Source: an uncultured Lachnospiraceae bacterium (GTDB lineage: Bacteria > Bacillota > Clostridia > Lachnospirales > Lachnospiraceae). Taken from it: a stretch of DNA of 8,407 nucleotides. Below the pieces are notes generated by a model that ran no database searches, was not told the DNA's origin, and saw only the letters and a program-made list of their open reading frames with translations. This document shows, one piece after another, positions 1 through 6,435 of this stretch. Numbering within the stretch: the stretch's first letter is position 1; each line of letters starts with the position of its first letter. Location: assembly GCA_910587105.1 (NCBI GenBank), contig CAJUMB010000088.1, forward strand, positions 1-8,407, given 5' to 3'. A program made the translations under genes and the position numbers.

Positions 1-937
1 TCAAATTCATGACTGCTTCCATCGTCCAGTTTAAATCCACATTGATATTCATCTCCCCCATTTCCGGAACATCAATCAGAACGCCTTTCTGCATGAACAA
101 TTCATACAAATTGTCCGATGCAAGAGAAAGGATTGTAAAAACATCTGCCGGTTTTCTGTCAAATACAAGGGTTCCTGCATCAATGCGGGACAATACCAAT
201 AACGCTTCTTCTAAATGCATGAGCCTGTTTATCTGCCGTTCTATCTCCTTAATATTGGCATGCATTTTATCGGTCATCGAAGTATACTGTTGCTGCGTCT
301 CCATGGCACGGGCATCCCTTAAATGTTCTTTCACCATCTGGATAGTTAAGGAGATAGACGTAATCGGTGTTTTAAGCTGATGGGCAATATTAGAAAGATT
401 TTCTGCAAAATTGTTTCGTGCTGCCAGGGCTTCTTCCCTTGTCTGGTAAAGTTCTGTTACAGTTTTATATATTTCATCCTGCAATTTTGAAAATTCATCA
501 TCCGAAGATTCAAAAACCAATCCCTGAACGCCTGTATTTATTTTTTCCAAATATCCGGTCAATGCCTGGATGCGGGCATCCAATTTCCTATGCCAATACC
601 AGAAAGAGAAAAGAAATAGTATGCCGCCTGCCAAAAAACCTAAAATGGCAATCCAATGAACTGTCGTGTCCGTAATCCCTAAATTCGATGGATAATAACC
701 AAAGTTTGATAATATATTTTCATCGATCATAGAGAAATCCTGTGTTTTCAATAACTCCAAAACAGCCTGTTGGGAATCTGGATTTTTTTCAATAATGCTT
801 TCAAAAAATCTACCTAATATATGAAAACATCTCTGGCGATAGTAAACGGTAAGAAAATATGTAGCTGCTGCCGCTGCAATCAGACCAGTCGAGAGCACAA
901 ACAGAATGGTTATTTTTATATTTGATCTTTTGCTCAT
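1..937 (-). CDS. Sensor histidine kinase of a two-component system (3' end cut by window edge)
   Basis: This is a membrane sensor kinase that autophosphorylates on histidine and passes phosphate to the response regulator encoded just upstream. 312 residues are visible. They show a transmembrane helix at about residues 9-32, a short extracytoplasmic part of about 60 residues (33-93), a second helix at about 94-113, a cytoplasmic linker with no clear HAMP signature, and a HisKA dimerisation domain. The H-box reads NIAHQLKTPITSI, with the phospho-acceptor at H186. The sequence stops at WTMEAVMNL, where the N-box of the ATPase domain would begin, so the catalytic domain lies outside the window. 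The start ATG overlaps the regulator's stop as ATGA, and GGAGG lies 7 nt upstream, so the two genes are translationally coupled. The two-helix, small-sensor layout resembles VncS/BceS-like kinases that often sit beside ABC transporters. That resemblance is inference, and the signal sensed is unknown. Confidence 0.93.
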   Translation of the reverse strand, partial: MSKRSNIKITILFVLSTGLIAAAAATYFLTVYYRQRCFHILGRFFESIIEKNPDSQQAVLELLKTQDFSMIDENILSNFGYYPSNLGITDTTVHWIAILGFLAGGILFLFSFWYWHRKLDARIQALTGYLEKINTGVQGLVFESSDDEFSKLQDEIYKTVTELYQTREEALAARNNFAENLSNIAHQLKTPITSISLTIQMVKEHLRDARAMETQQQYTSMTDKMHANIKEIERQINRLMHLEEALLVLSRIDAGTLVFDRKPADVFTILSLASDNLYELFMQKGVLIDVPEMGEMNINVDLNWTMEAVMNL

Positions 938-1605
938 ATCTCATCCTCCATACGGTAGCCAAAGCTCCGTATTGTTTTTAGGCAGGACGGATGATGGAAT
1001 TTTTCCCTAAGCCGTTTCATTGTCACAGTCAACGTATTATCATTGACATAATTCCCGCTATTATCCCAAATTTGGGTCAGCAGCCGCTCTCTTGTGACGG
1101 TTTTTCCCTTATTTTCCATCAAAATCTGCAGAAGTTGGTATTCTGCTTGGCTGACAGTAATTTCTTCCTCACCATAAAATACTGCCATTTTACTTTTATC
1201 AATTGAAATAGAACCGCAGGAAAGATACTGGTTCTGCACATTCCCTGCTCTTCGCAGCAATGCGTGGATGCGGGAATACAGAACTTCTAATTCAAAGGGT
1301 TTTGTCACATAATCATCTGCCCCATATTCAAAGCCAGAAATAATATCACGCGTATCATCCCGGACAGTCAGAAAAATAACTGGCAGTTCTTTCCATTTTG
1401 ACCGTATCCATCTGCAAAAGCTGTCTCCCTCACCGTCTGGCATATTCCAGTCAATCAGCACAATGCTCGGAATATGGTGTTCCAATGCCTTCTTTCCACT
1501 TTGCAGCGTCCCAAATACAGAAACTGCATACCCTTTCTGGCCCAGATATTCCTTTACAGCCATTGCAATATTTTCATCATCTTCAATATAATAGATTTCC
1601 ATCAT
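934..1605 (-). CDS. OmpR/PhoB-family response regulator
   Basis: This is a DNA-binding response regulator of 223 residues, the usual length for the OmpR/PhoB family. The N-terminal receiver domain (about 1-118) has the acidic pocket E8-D9-D10, the phospho-acceptor D52 in IDWNMPDGEG, the switch residue T80 and the conserved K102 in TKPFE. The C-terminal winged helix (about 125-223) has the recognition-helix pattern NDNTLTVTMKRLREK and ends with a typical IRSFGYR wing. It is the first gene of an operon with the kinase, overlapping it by 4 nt. Two adjacent ATG codons are possible starts. GATGG at 1610-1614 lies 4 nt from the first and 7 nt from the second, so the second (1602) may be the one used. 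The target promoters cannot be told from this window. In VncR/BceR-like systems the target is often a neighbouring transporter. Confidence 0.95.
   Translation of the reverse strand: MMEIYYIEDDENIAMAVKEYLGQKGYAVSVFGTLQSGKKALEHHIPSIVLIDWNMPDGEGDSFCRWIRSKWKELPVIFLTVRDDTRDIISGFEYGADDYVTKPFELEVLYSRIHALLRRAGNVQNQYLSCGSISIDKSKMAVFYGEEEITVSQAEYQLLQILMENKGKTVTRERLLTQIWDNSGNYVNDNTLTVTMKRLREKFHHPSCLKTIRSFGYRMEDEI
945..949 (-). promoter_or_regulatory. Ribosome binding site of the histidine kinase
   Basis: GGAGG on the minus strand lies inside the last codons of the response regulator gene, 7 nt before the kinase ATG. It fixes the kinase start at 937 and supports coupled translation across the ATGA overlap. 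Confidence 0.8.
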
Positions 1606-1694
1606 TTTTCCATCTCTTTGTGATTTTTCCTATGAATATCCTCTGGCTTTTCTGTGTCCCGCAGCCGTGATTTTCCAAAAGTAAATTTACCGCC

Positions 1695-1722
1695 TTTATT
1701 TATCTGCGGCATATGTTGTCAA
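1695..1722 (-). promoter_or_regulatory. Probable sigma-A promoter of the response regulator/kinase operon
   Basis: On the minus strand a consensus TTGACA (1722-1717) is followed after 16 bp by AATAAA (1700-1695), which matches 4 of 6 positions of the -10 consensus. Transcription would begin near 1688, giving a leader of about 80 nt before the regulator gene. No other hexamer pair this good was seen in the gap in the right orientation. Confidence 0.5.
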
Positions 1723-1831
1723 CGCCTTTTATGAAAAGTGGAAGTATATGATACCACAATAAGAAACTTTGTATCATTTTTTCGTCATGTTCCTGAAGCT
1801 GGCAGCAGATGGGCAAATAATTATAATCCAC

Positions 1832-1870
1832 AGAGTGCCGGCATACATTTTTTATACATTCCGGCACTCT
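1832..1870. repeat. 10-bp perfect inverted repeat (hairpin) in the trxB / response regulator gap
   Basis: AGAGTGCCGG (1832-1841) is the exact reverse complement of CCGGCACTCT (1861-1870), separated by a 19-nt A/T-rich spacer that can itself pair partly. The stem is GC-rich and stands out from the AT-rich surroundings. It lies about 170 nt past the trxB stop and upstream of the two-component promoter. Neither side carries a clean run of T; the plus side continues CTTATTATAA. It is therefore only a weak terminator candidate, and an operator or a 3'-end processing hairpin is equally possible. Confidence 0.6.
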
Positions 1871-1920
1871 CTTATTATAAGACAGAATTGTTAATAAAAT
1901 ATAAAATATTTATTGAATCC
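1871..1920. other. AT-rich stretch beside DnaA-box cluster
   Basis: Only 8 of these 50 bases are G or C, and positions 1891-1914 are 24 consecutive A/T bases. No supported reading frame covers it. The stretch lies between the inverted repeat and the DnaA-box-like array, where an unwinding element would sit in an origin-type arrangement. It could also be ordinary AT-rich intergenic DNA. Confidence 0.45.
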
Positions 1921-1934
1921 CCATCCTCAGGACA

Positions 1935-2013
1935 TGTGGATATGTGGATAATGTGGATAACTTGGTGTATAACTCCAATTTCCTGCATTTACAGCCCTTC
2001 TAAATGTGGATAA
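1935..2013 (-). promoter_or_regulatory. Cluster of DnaA-box-like nonamers
   Basis: Read on the minus strand, there are exact TTATCCACA boxes at 1943-1951, 1952-1960 and 2005-2013, and an 8-of-9 match at 1935-1943. All four have the same orientation. The first three are packed head to tail, abutting or sharing one base. A further 8-of-9 match in the opposite orientation (TAATCCACA) sits at 1824-1832. DnaA binds this nonamer at oriC and at regulatory clusters elsewhere. The array starts 26 bp past the trxB stop and adjoins the AT-rich stretch. dnaA and dnaN are not in the window, so whether this is an origin, a DnaA titration site or a regulatory site is open. Confidence 0.6.
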
Positions 2014-2038
2014 CTTTTGGGACGAGTGGTTGAAATAT

Positions 2039-3004
2039 CTACATTGTTTTACAACCCTTTACAATTCCATGTACTTCAACATATTGCAGTGCAGAAGCCG
2101 CTGCATTGGCACCATCCGCCGCCGCCGTGACAATCTGACGCAGGGGTTTTGTCCGGATATCCCCTGCCGCAAAGATTCCCGGCGTGTCCGTCCTGCAGTC
2201 CTCTCCTGCCACAAAATACCCGCTTTCATCGACAGCCGCAATGCCCTCCAGCCCTTGATTATTGGGCACTACGCCGATTGCGATAAAGATTCCGTCCACG
2301 GAAAGCTCCCTGCTGCCTTTCTCTTTGTTATCCACATCCGGCTGAGTATGCCGTATCTTCACCCCTGTCACATGGTCCTCTCCCAGAATCTCCTCCACCT
2401 GGCTGTCCCAGAGGATTTCCACATTGTCCAGCTCCATCAGACGGTCCTGGAGAATCCTGGCGGCCCGCAGCTGATCTCTTCTGTGAATCAGATATACTTT
2501 CCGGCAGACCCGGGCCAGGAAAATGGCGTCCTCCACTGCCGCATCTCCCCCGCCTACAACAGCTGTAACTTTATCCTTAAAAAATGCTCCATCGCAGGCA
2601 GCGCAGTAGGAGACCCCCATACCAGCCAGCTCCTGCTCTCCCGTTACGCCCAAAAGTCTGGGATGGGCTCCAGCAGCAATGATTACCGTCCTGGACAGAT
2701 ATGTTTTCTCCTCTGTCACAATTTGAAAGAAACCGTCCTCCTTATGAATCCCGCTGGCCTCTCCCTGCTCAATGCACAGCCCCAGGCTCTTTGCATGATT
2801 TTCGAATGCCTCCCCCAGTTCAAGCCCACTGATGTGGGAGATCCCCGGATAGTTATCCACTTCATAAGTATTCAGCACCTGGCCGCCGCTCACATAATTT
2901 TTTTCCAGCAGCACCGTCTCAAGCCCTGCTCTCACCCCGTAGATTCCTGCTGTAATCCCCGCCGGACCTGCTCCCAAAATAACCAAATCATATTTTTTAC
3001 TCAT
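2039..3004 (-). CDS. trxB: Thioredoxin-disulfide reductase
   Basis: This cytoplasmic FAD enzyme uses NADPH to reduce thioredoxin. The 321 residues match the family's usual length. Visible motifs are the FAD dinucleotide fold GAGPAG (11-16), the redox-active CAACDG (C134 and C137; CATC is the commoner form), the NADPH-binding GGGDAAVEDA (151-160), the NADPH-phosphate contact HRR (174-176) and the C-terminal FAD motif GIFAAGDIRTKPLRQ (276-290). I placed the start at MSKKYDLV because AAAGGGG lies 5 nt upstream. An in-frame extension of 36 residues reaches 3112 but lacks family similarity. No thioredoxin gene adjoins it here. It is divergent from the DUF885 gene. An exact DnaA-box nonamer (2328-2336) and an 8-of-9 match (2853-2861) fall inside the coding sequence, possibly by chance. 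Confidence 0.96.
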   Translation of the reverse strand: MSKKYDLVILGAGPAGITAGIYGVRAGLETVLLEKNYVSGGQVLNTYEVDNYPGISHISGLELGEAFENHAKSLGLCIEQGEASGIHKEDGFFQIVTEEKTYLSRTVIIAAGAHPRLLGVTGEQELAGMGVSYCAACDGAFFKDKVTAVVGGGDAAVEDAIFLARVCRKVYLIHRRDQLRAARILQDRLMELDNVEILWDSQVEEILGEDHVTGVKIRHTQPDVDNKEKGSRELSVDGIFIAIGVVPNNQGLEGIAAVDESGYFVAGEDCRTDTPGIFAAGDIRTKPLRQIVTAAADGANAAASALQYVEVHGIVKGCKTM

Positions 3005-3009
3005 AATTT

Positions 3010-3016
3010 CCCCTTT
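3010..3016 (-). promoter_or_regulatory. Ribosome binding site of trxB, decides the start
   Basis: AAAGGGG on the minus strand ends 5 nt before the ATG at 3004. This favours the 321-residue product over the longer in-frame reading that begins at 3112. Confidence 0.75.
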
Positions 3017-3095
3017 CCAAACTGACAAAACTGACATGTCCTTGACAGGGCTTTCATCGTAAATTTGATACATAGACACGTCTTTTTTCCAATAA

Positions 3096-3101
3096 ACTAT
3101 A
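3096..3101 (-). promoter_or_regulatory. Possible -10 element for trxB
   Basis: TATAGT on the minus strand matches the -10 consensus at 5 of 6 positions and would start a leader of about 85 nt. No convincing -35 hexamer is found at the right distance, so this is a weak call. Confidence 0.3.
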
Positions 3102-3129
3102 CAAACAAGCATTATTACGAAAGGATTCT

Positions 3130-4887
3130 ATGAAAAATAAGAAAATCCTTAAAATTACCTATATTTCACTGGCCCTGTTCCTGGTACTGTGTCTGGGTAT
3201 ACTGGCAGGATACGGCTCCCGTCACTGGGCCTTCAGCGAAAACGGACGTTTTCAAAAATTTGCTGACAATTTATTTTTGAAGGAAGTATCTGCTAATACC
3301 CTGAACCTCCATTATACACTGGCTCATCCGGAGGAATACGGAATTACAGACTATGTGGTCTCTCTGGGCAGTGTGTCTGCCCATCCAAATCCAGATCAGT
3401 ATGAAACCATGGAACACTACATACAAACACTGCAGAATTTCAATTACAAACGATTATCTTCTGAAAACCAGATCACCCTTGACATGCTGCTCCTCTATTT
3501 TACAACGGAAAAATCTTCTCAGAAATTCCATTATCTGGAAGAACCTCTGGGGGAAACCCTGGGGATTCAGGCACAGCTCCCCATTCTCCTGGCAGAATAT
3601 GCTTTCTATGATAAGCAGGACATTGCCGATTATCTGAAACTTCTGCAGACTATAGACACTTATTATGAAGAACTCCTGGCATTTGAACAGGCCAAGGCAC
3701 AGCAGGGAGTACTGATGAGTGATGCCTCTCTGGAAGGTATTATAGCCCAATGCCAGGAATTTATTGCAGATCCCCAAAACAATTTCCTGGAAGAAGTCTT
3801 TCAGGACAAATTAGAGGAATTTTCACAAAATACGAAAACCCTCTCAAAAAAAGAAATTGCTGCCTGTCTGGATTCCCACCAGCAGATTATCAGAAAACAC
3901 GTGATTCCCGCCTATGAAACGCTCATCCAGGGACTGGAAGCCCTGAAAGGCAGCGGAGAAAATGAAAACGGACTGCGCCATTATCCCAACGGCCGTGCCT
4001 ATTACCAGTATCTGCTCCAGAGCCAGGTGGGAGTCTACACAACGGTAGACGCCATCGAAAAACAGCTGTACACCCAGCTTATGGAAGATTATCAGGAACT
4101 GGGCAGACTGCTGCGGGAAAAGCCATCCCTGATCTCCCTTGTATACAACAACGACTTTACCATAGAGTCCCCCCAACAGGCCCTGAAGACCCTGGAGTCA
4201 GCATATGTCCAGGATTTCCCGGCCCTTTCGGATGTAGACTACCAGGTAAAATACGTCCACCCTTCCCTGGCACAATTCCTGAGCCCTGCCTTTTACCTGA
4301 CCCCGCCGGCTGATACCCTGTCGCCCAACACCATCTATATCAATCAGGCCAGCCAGACCTCTGACCTGGAACTATTCACCACATTGGCCCACGAAGGATT
4401 CCCTGGACATCTGTACCAGTCCCTTTATTTCCAGCAGAGCCGTCCTCTGGCCATCCGCAGCCTCATAAGTTTCGGCGGTTACGTGGAGGGCTGGGCAACT
4501 TACGTGGAATCTTACGGCTCCCGGTATGCCCCGGCTGACAGTGACCTGACGCGGCTCTTATGGCTGAACCGCTCTGTAAATCTGTGCATCTATTCCCTGC
4601 TGGACGTGGGAATCCACTACTACGGCTGGACCATAGACAATGCGGCACAGTATCTAAAACCGTTCGGAATCGCCGACAGCAGTCTGGTACAGGATATATT
4701 CCAATCTGTGGTAGAAGCCCCTGCCAATTATCTGCGCTACTATCTGGGGGCTCTGAATTTTACCCAGCTGTGCCAGGAAATGCAGGCAAAAGAGGGGGCA
4801 CTGTTTGACATCCAGGAGTTTCACAAAAAGCTGCTGGAAATCGGCCCTGTACAGTTTCCTGTTCTGCGGAAACATCTGGGCTTGTAA
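3130..4887 (+). CDS. Membrane-anchored DUF885 family protein, probable zinc metallopeptidase-like enzyme
   Basis: The 585-residue protein has a positively charged N-terminus and a hydrophobic segment at about residues 8-28 that would export and anchor it, with the body outside the membrane. There is no lipobox, because the residue before C21 is Leu. The C-terminal part is DUF885: HEGFPGH (H421, E422, H427) is the family's HEx4H variant of a zinc-binding motif, EGWATYVE (E453) probably supplies another acidic ligand, and PANYLRYYLG (531-540) is a conserved block. The family is generally regarded as peptidase-like; the substrate of this member is unknown. The first 250 or so residues are less conserved and helical in look. 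AAAGG lies 5 nt before the ATG. It is divergent from trxB and followed after 120 bp by the CapA-like gene. Family assignment is firm; the enzymatic role is inferred. Confidence 0.9.
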   Translation: MKNKKILKITYISLALFLVLCLGILAGYGSRHWAFSENGRFQKFADNLFLKEVSANTLNLHYTLAHPEEYGITDYVVSLGSVSAHPNPDQYETMEHYIQTLQNFNYKRLSSENQITLDMLLLYFTTEKSSQKFHYLEEPLGETLGIQAQLPILLAEYAFYDKQDIADYLKLLQTIDTYYEELLAFEQAKAQQGVLMSDASLEGIIAQCQEFIADPQNNFLEEVFQDKLEEFSQNTKTLSKKEIAACLDSHQQIIRKHVIPAYETLIQGLEALKGSGENENGLRHYPNGRAYYQYLLQSQVGVYTTVDAIEKQLYTQLMEDYQELGRLLREKPSLISLVYNNDFTIESPQQALKTLESAYVQDFPALSDVDYQVKYVHPSLAQFLSPAFYLTPPADTLSPNTIYINQASQTSDLELFTTLAHEGFPGHLYQSLYFQQSRPLAIRSLISFGGYVEGWATYVESYGSRYAPADSDLTRLLWLNRSVNLCIYSLLDVGIHYYGWTIDNAAQYLKPFGIADSSLVQDIFQSVVEAPANYLRYYLGALNFTQLCQEMQAKEGALFDIQEFHKKLLEIGPVQFPVLRKHLGL

Positions 4888-4939
4888 AACCTTCCAGAAT
4901 ACTTTTTCATGATTCACTCTATCTTCTTTAGAAAAGATT

Positions 4940-4948
4940 TGTTATAAT
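4940..4948 (+). promoter_or_regulatory. Extended -10 promoter of the CapA-like gene
   Basis: TGT-TATAAT gives a perfect -10 hexamer (4943-4948) preceded by the TGn extension (4940-4942). There is no good -35, as is common for extended -10 promoters. Transcription would start near 4955, about 50 nt before the ATG at 5008. The CapA-like gene can therefore be expressed apart from the DUF885 gene. Confidence 0.55.
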
Positions 4949-5007
4949 GGCTGTAATGATTTTGAGAAGACTATTTTCATGCAGTTCCTTAAGAGGTTAT
5001 ATTCTAT

Positions 5008-6435
5008 ATGAAACGTGACAATTTACCACTGGAAATAACAGAAAAGAACAAATCAAAAATCAGTATGGCCCTTTCCATCATAACCCTTCTGCTCCTCTCC
5101 CTGATTCTCACTCAGGTAGATAAGGCATTTGTCTCCGCTGACAAGAAAGCCGCTTCGAAAAAAGCCAGGGAAGAAAAGCAGAGCGAAACAGAAGGCTCCC
5201 AGGAGACAGCCACTTCCTCCGTCAACATTCTGGCAGCGGGAAACAATATATTTGACGACAATATCCTGCTCTCCGGCCAGGCGGATGCAGCTGCCTGGAA
5301 TTACGATCAGCTCTACAGTCTCATCCGGGATCAGATCGGCCAGGCAGATTTGTCCATAGCAGCCCAGGAGTCTGTACTCACCACTGACCACAATCTGACC
5401 AGCGGAAGCCCCGTTTATTCCACTCCCGCAGAAGCTGGTACAGCGCTGGTGAATGCGGGCTTTGATATTATCGCCAGCGCCACGGATCATGTGGATGACT
5501 TCGGTTCCGAATACATGAACCATATGCTGGAATTCTGGCGTTCCACGTATCCGGACACTGCTGTTTTGGGCGTCCATAACTCCCAGGAGGATGCGGACAA
5601 CATACGAGTCATCGAAAAAAACCAGATTAAAATTGCTTTCTTAAATTATACATTCGGAAGCAGCACTGGTTCCGCCCAAAATGAACAGCCTTTCCTGGTG
5701 GATTACCTGGAAAGAGAAAAGGTAACAAATGCCATCACCCAGGCAAAAAGCATCAGCGACTGTATCGTATTCCTGGCCCATTGGGGCACGCTGGATAACG
5801 CTGTCCCCAACGAATATCAGAACCAATGGGCACAGTTTCTGCTGCAGCAGGGGGTAAAAGTATTAATCGGCACCCATCCCCAGGTTCTCCAGCCATACCA
5901 TATGCTTTCCGACGCCAATGGCAACGAAATGCTGGTTTACTATTCCCTGGGAAATCTGGTCTCTGGTGCCCAGTCATCGCCGCAGCTGCTGGGCGGCCTG
6001 GCAAAGTTTACTCTTGAGAAAACCACTTCCGGCGAAACCAGTACCGTGAAAGTTACATCCAGCGCATTAGACCCCATCGTCATGCATTATTCAGAAAATA
6101 TGAATATATGCAATGTGTATCCCCTGGCCGCCTACACAGACACCCTGGCTCAGAGCCATGGAGTCCTGGCCATAGATTATTACTCCACCATGGAAGTGTC
6201 CGCTCTGCAGAATCTTTTTAACTACATTATGAATCTTCCGGTCACCCCTTCCGGCGGTTTGAATCTGCTGGATTATTCTTTCAACCCGGATACCACTTTG
6301 AGCGGTCCCGACGGCAGTATCTTATACCCTGGAGAAATCGAATCAGCCAACTCGTCCGACGGCTCCCTGGGCACCCTGCTGCAGGTAATGTCCGGTGAAA
6401 TTCCTGTGGCATCGCAGAATTTACAGACCGAATAA
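5008..6435 (+). CDS. CapA/PGA_cap-family protein with replaced active-site motifs
   Basis: The 475-residue protein has a short cytoplasmic tail, one transmembrane helix (about 20-35), a charged low-complexity linker (about 42-72) and an extracellular CapA/PGA_cap (calcineurin-like metallophosphatase) domain at about 73-380. The domain's order is clear: ILAAGNN (74-80), IAAQES (117-122), ATDHVDDFG (158-166), LNYTFG, AHWGTLDN (257-264), GTHPQVLQP (288-296) and VYYSLGNLVSG. Compared with the usual clostridial motifs, five positions are changed: GD to GN (N79), NQE to AQE (A119), NH to DH (D160), HWGTE to HWGTL (L262) and HPH to HPQ (Q292). The fold looks intact and there is no frameshift, so this is probably a non-catalytic relative. 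Authentic CapA acts in polyglutamate capsule export; no capB or capC is nearby. GAGG lies 11 nt before the ATG, a long spacing, and no better start exists. Confidence 0.88.
   Translation: MKRDNLPLEITEKNKSKISMALSIITLLLLSLILTQVDKAFVSADKKAASKKAREEKQSETEGSQETATSSVNILAAGNNIFDDNILLSGQADAAAWNYDQLYSLIRDQIGQADLSIAAQESVLTTDHNLTSGSPVYSTPAEAGTALVNAGFDIIASATDHVDDFGSEYMNHMLEFWRSTYPDTAVLGVHNSQEDADNIRVIEKNQIKIAFLNYTFGSSTGSAQNEQPFLVDYLEREKVTNAITQAKSISDCIVFLAHWGTLDNAVPNEYQNQWAQFLLQQGVKVLIGTHPQVLQPYHMLSDANGNEMLVYYSLGNLVSGAQSSPQLLGGLAKFTLEKTTSGETSTVKVTSSALDPIVMHYSENMNICNVYPLAAYTDTLAQSHGVLAIDYYSTMEVSALQNLFNYIMNLPVTPSGGLNLLDYSFNPDTTLSGPDGSILYPGEIESANSSDGSLGTLLQVMSGEIPVASQNLQTE

Noticed and set aside
1738..2013. 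A 91-residue open frame on the plus strand in the gap
   Set aside because: It runs through the inverted repeat and the DnaA-box array, has no good ribosome binding site and no recognisable protein character.
1871..2013. Calling the region the chromosomal oriC outright
   Set aside because: No dnaA, dnaN, rpmH or other origin-flanking genes are in the window, and I could not make out a clear DnaA-trio pattern next to the boxes.
2006..3025. A 339-residue open frame on the plus strand across trxB
   Set aside because: It is antisense to a clearly recognisable trxB, is rich in Cys, His and Pro in the manner of a shadow frame, and shows no domain motifs.
3042..3072. Promoter for the DUF885 gene using TTGACA at 3042-3047
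   Set aside because: The -35 is perfect but no hexamer 16-18 bp downstream resembles TATAAT; the best, GATACA, is 19 bp away with 3 of 6 matches.
3005..3112. N-terminal extension of TrxB
   Set aside because: The extra 36 residues do not resemble the family, whose proteins begin just before the FAD motif, and a better ribosome binding site serves the ATG at 3004.
4875..4905. Terminator after the DUF885 gene (TCTGG/CCAGA stem followed by CTTTTT)
   Set aside because: The stem is only 5 bp with a 14-nt loop and is separated from the short T run, too weak to call.
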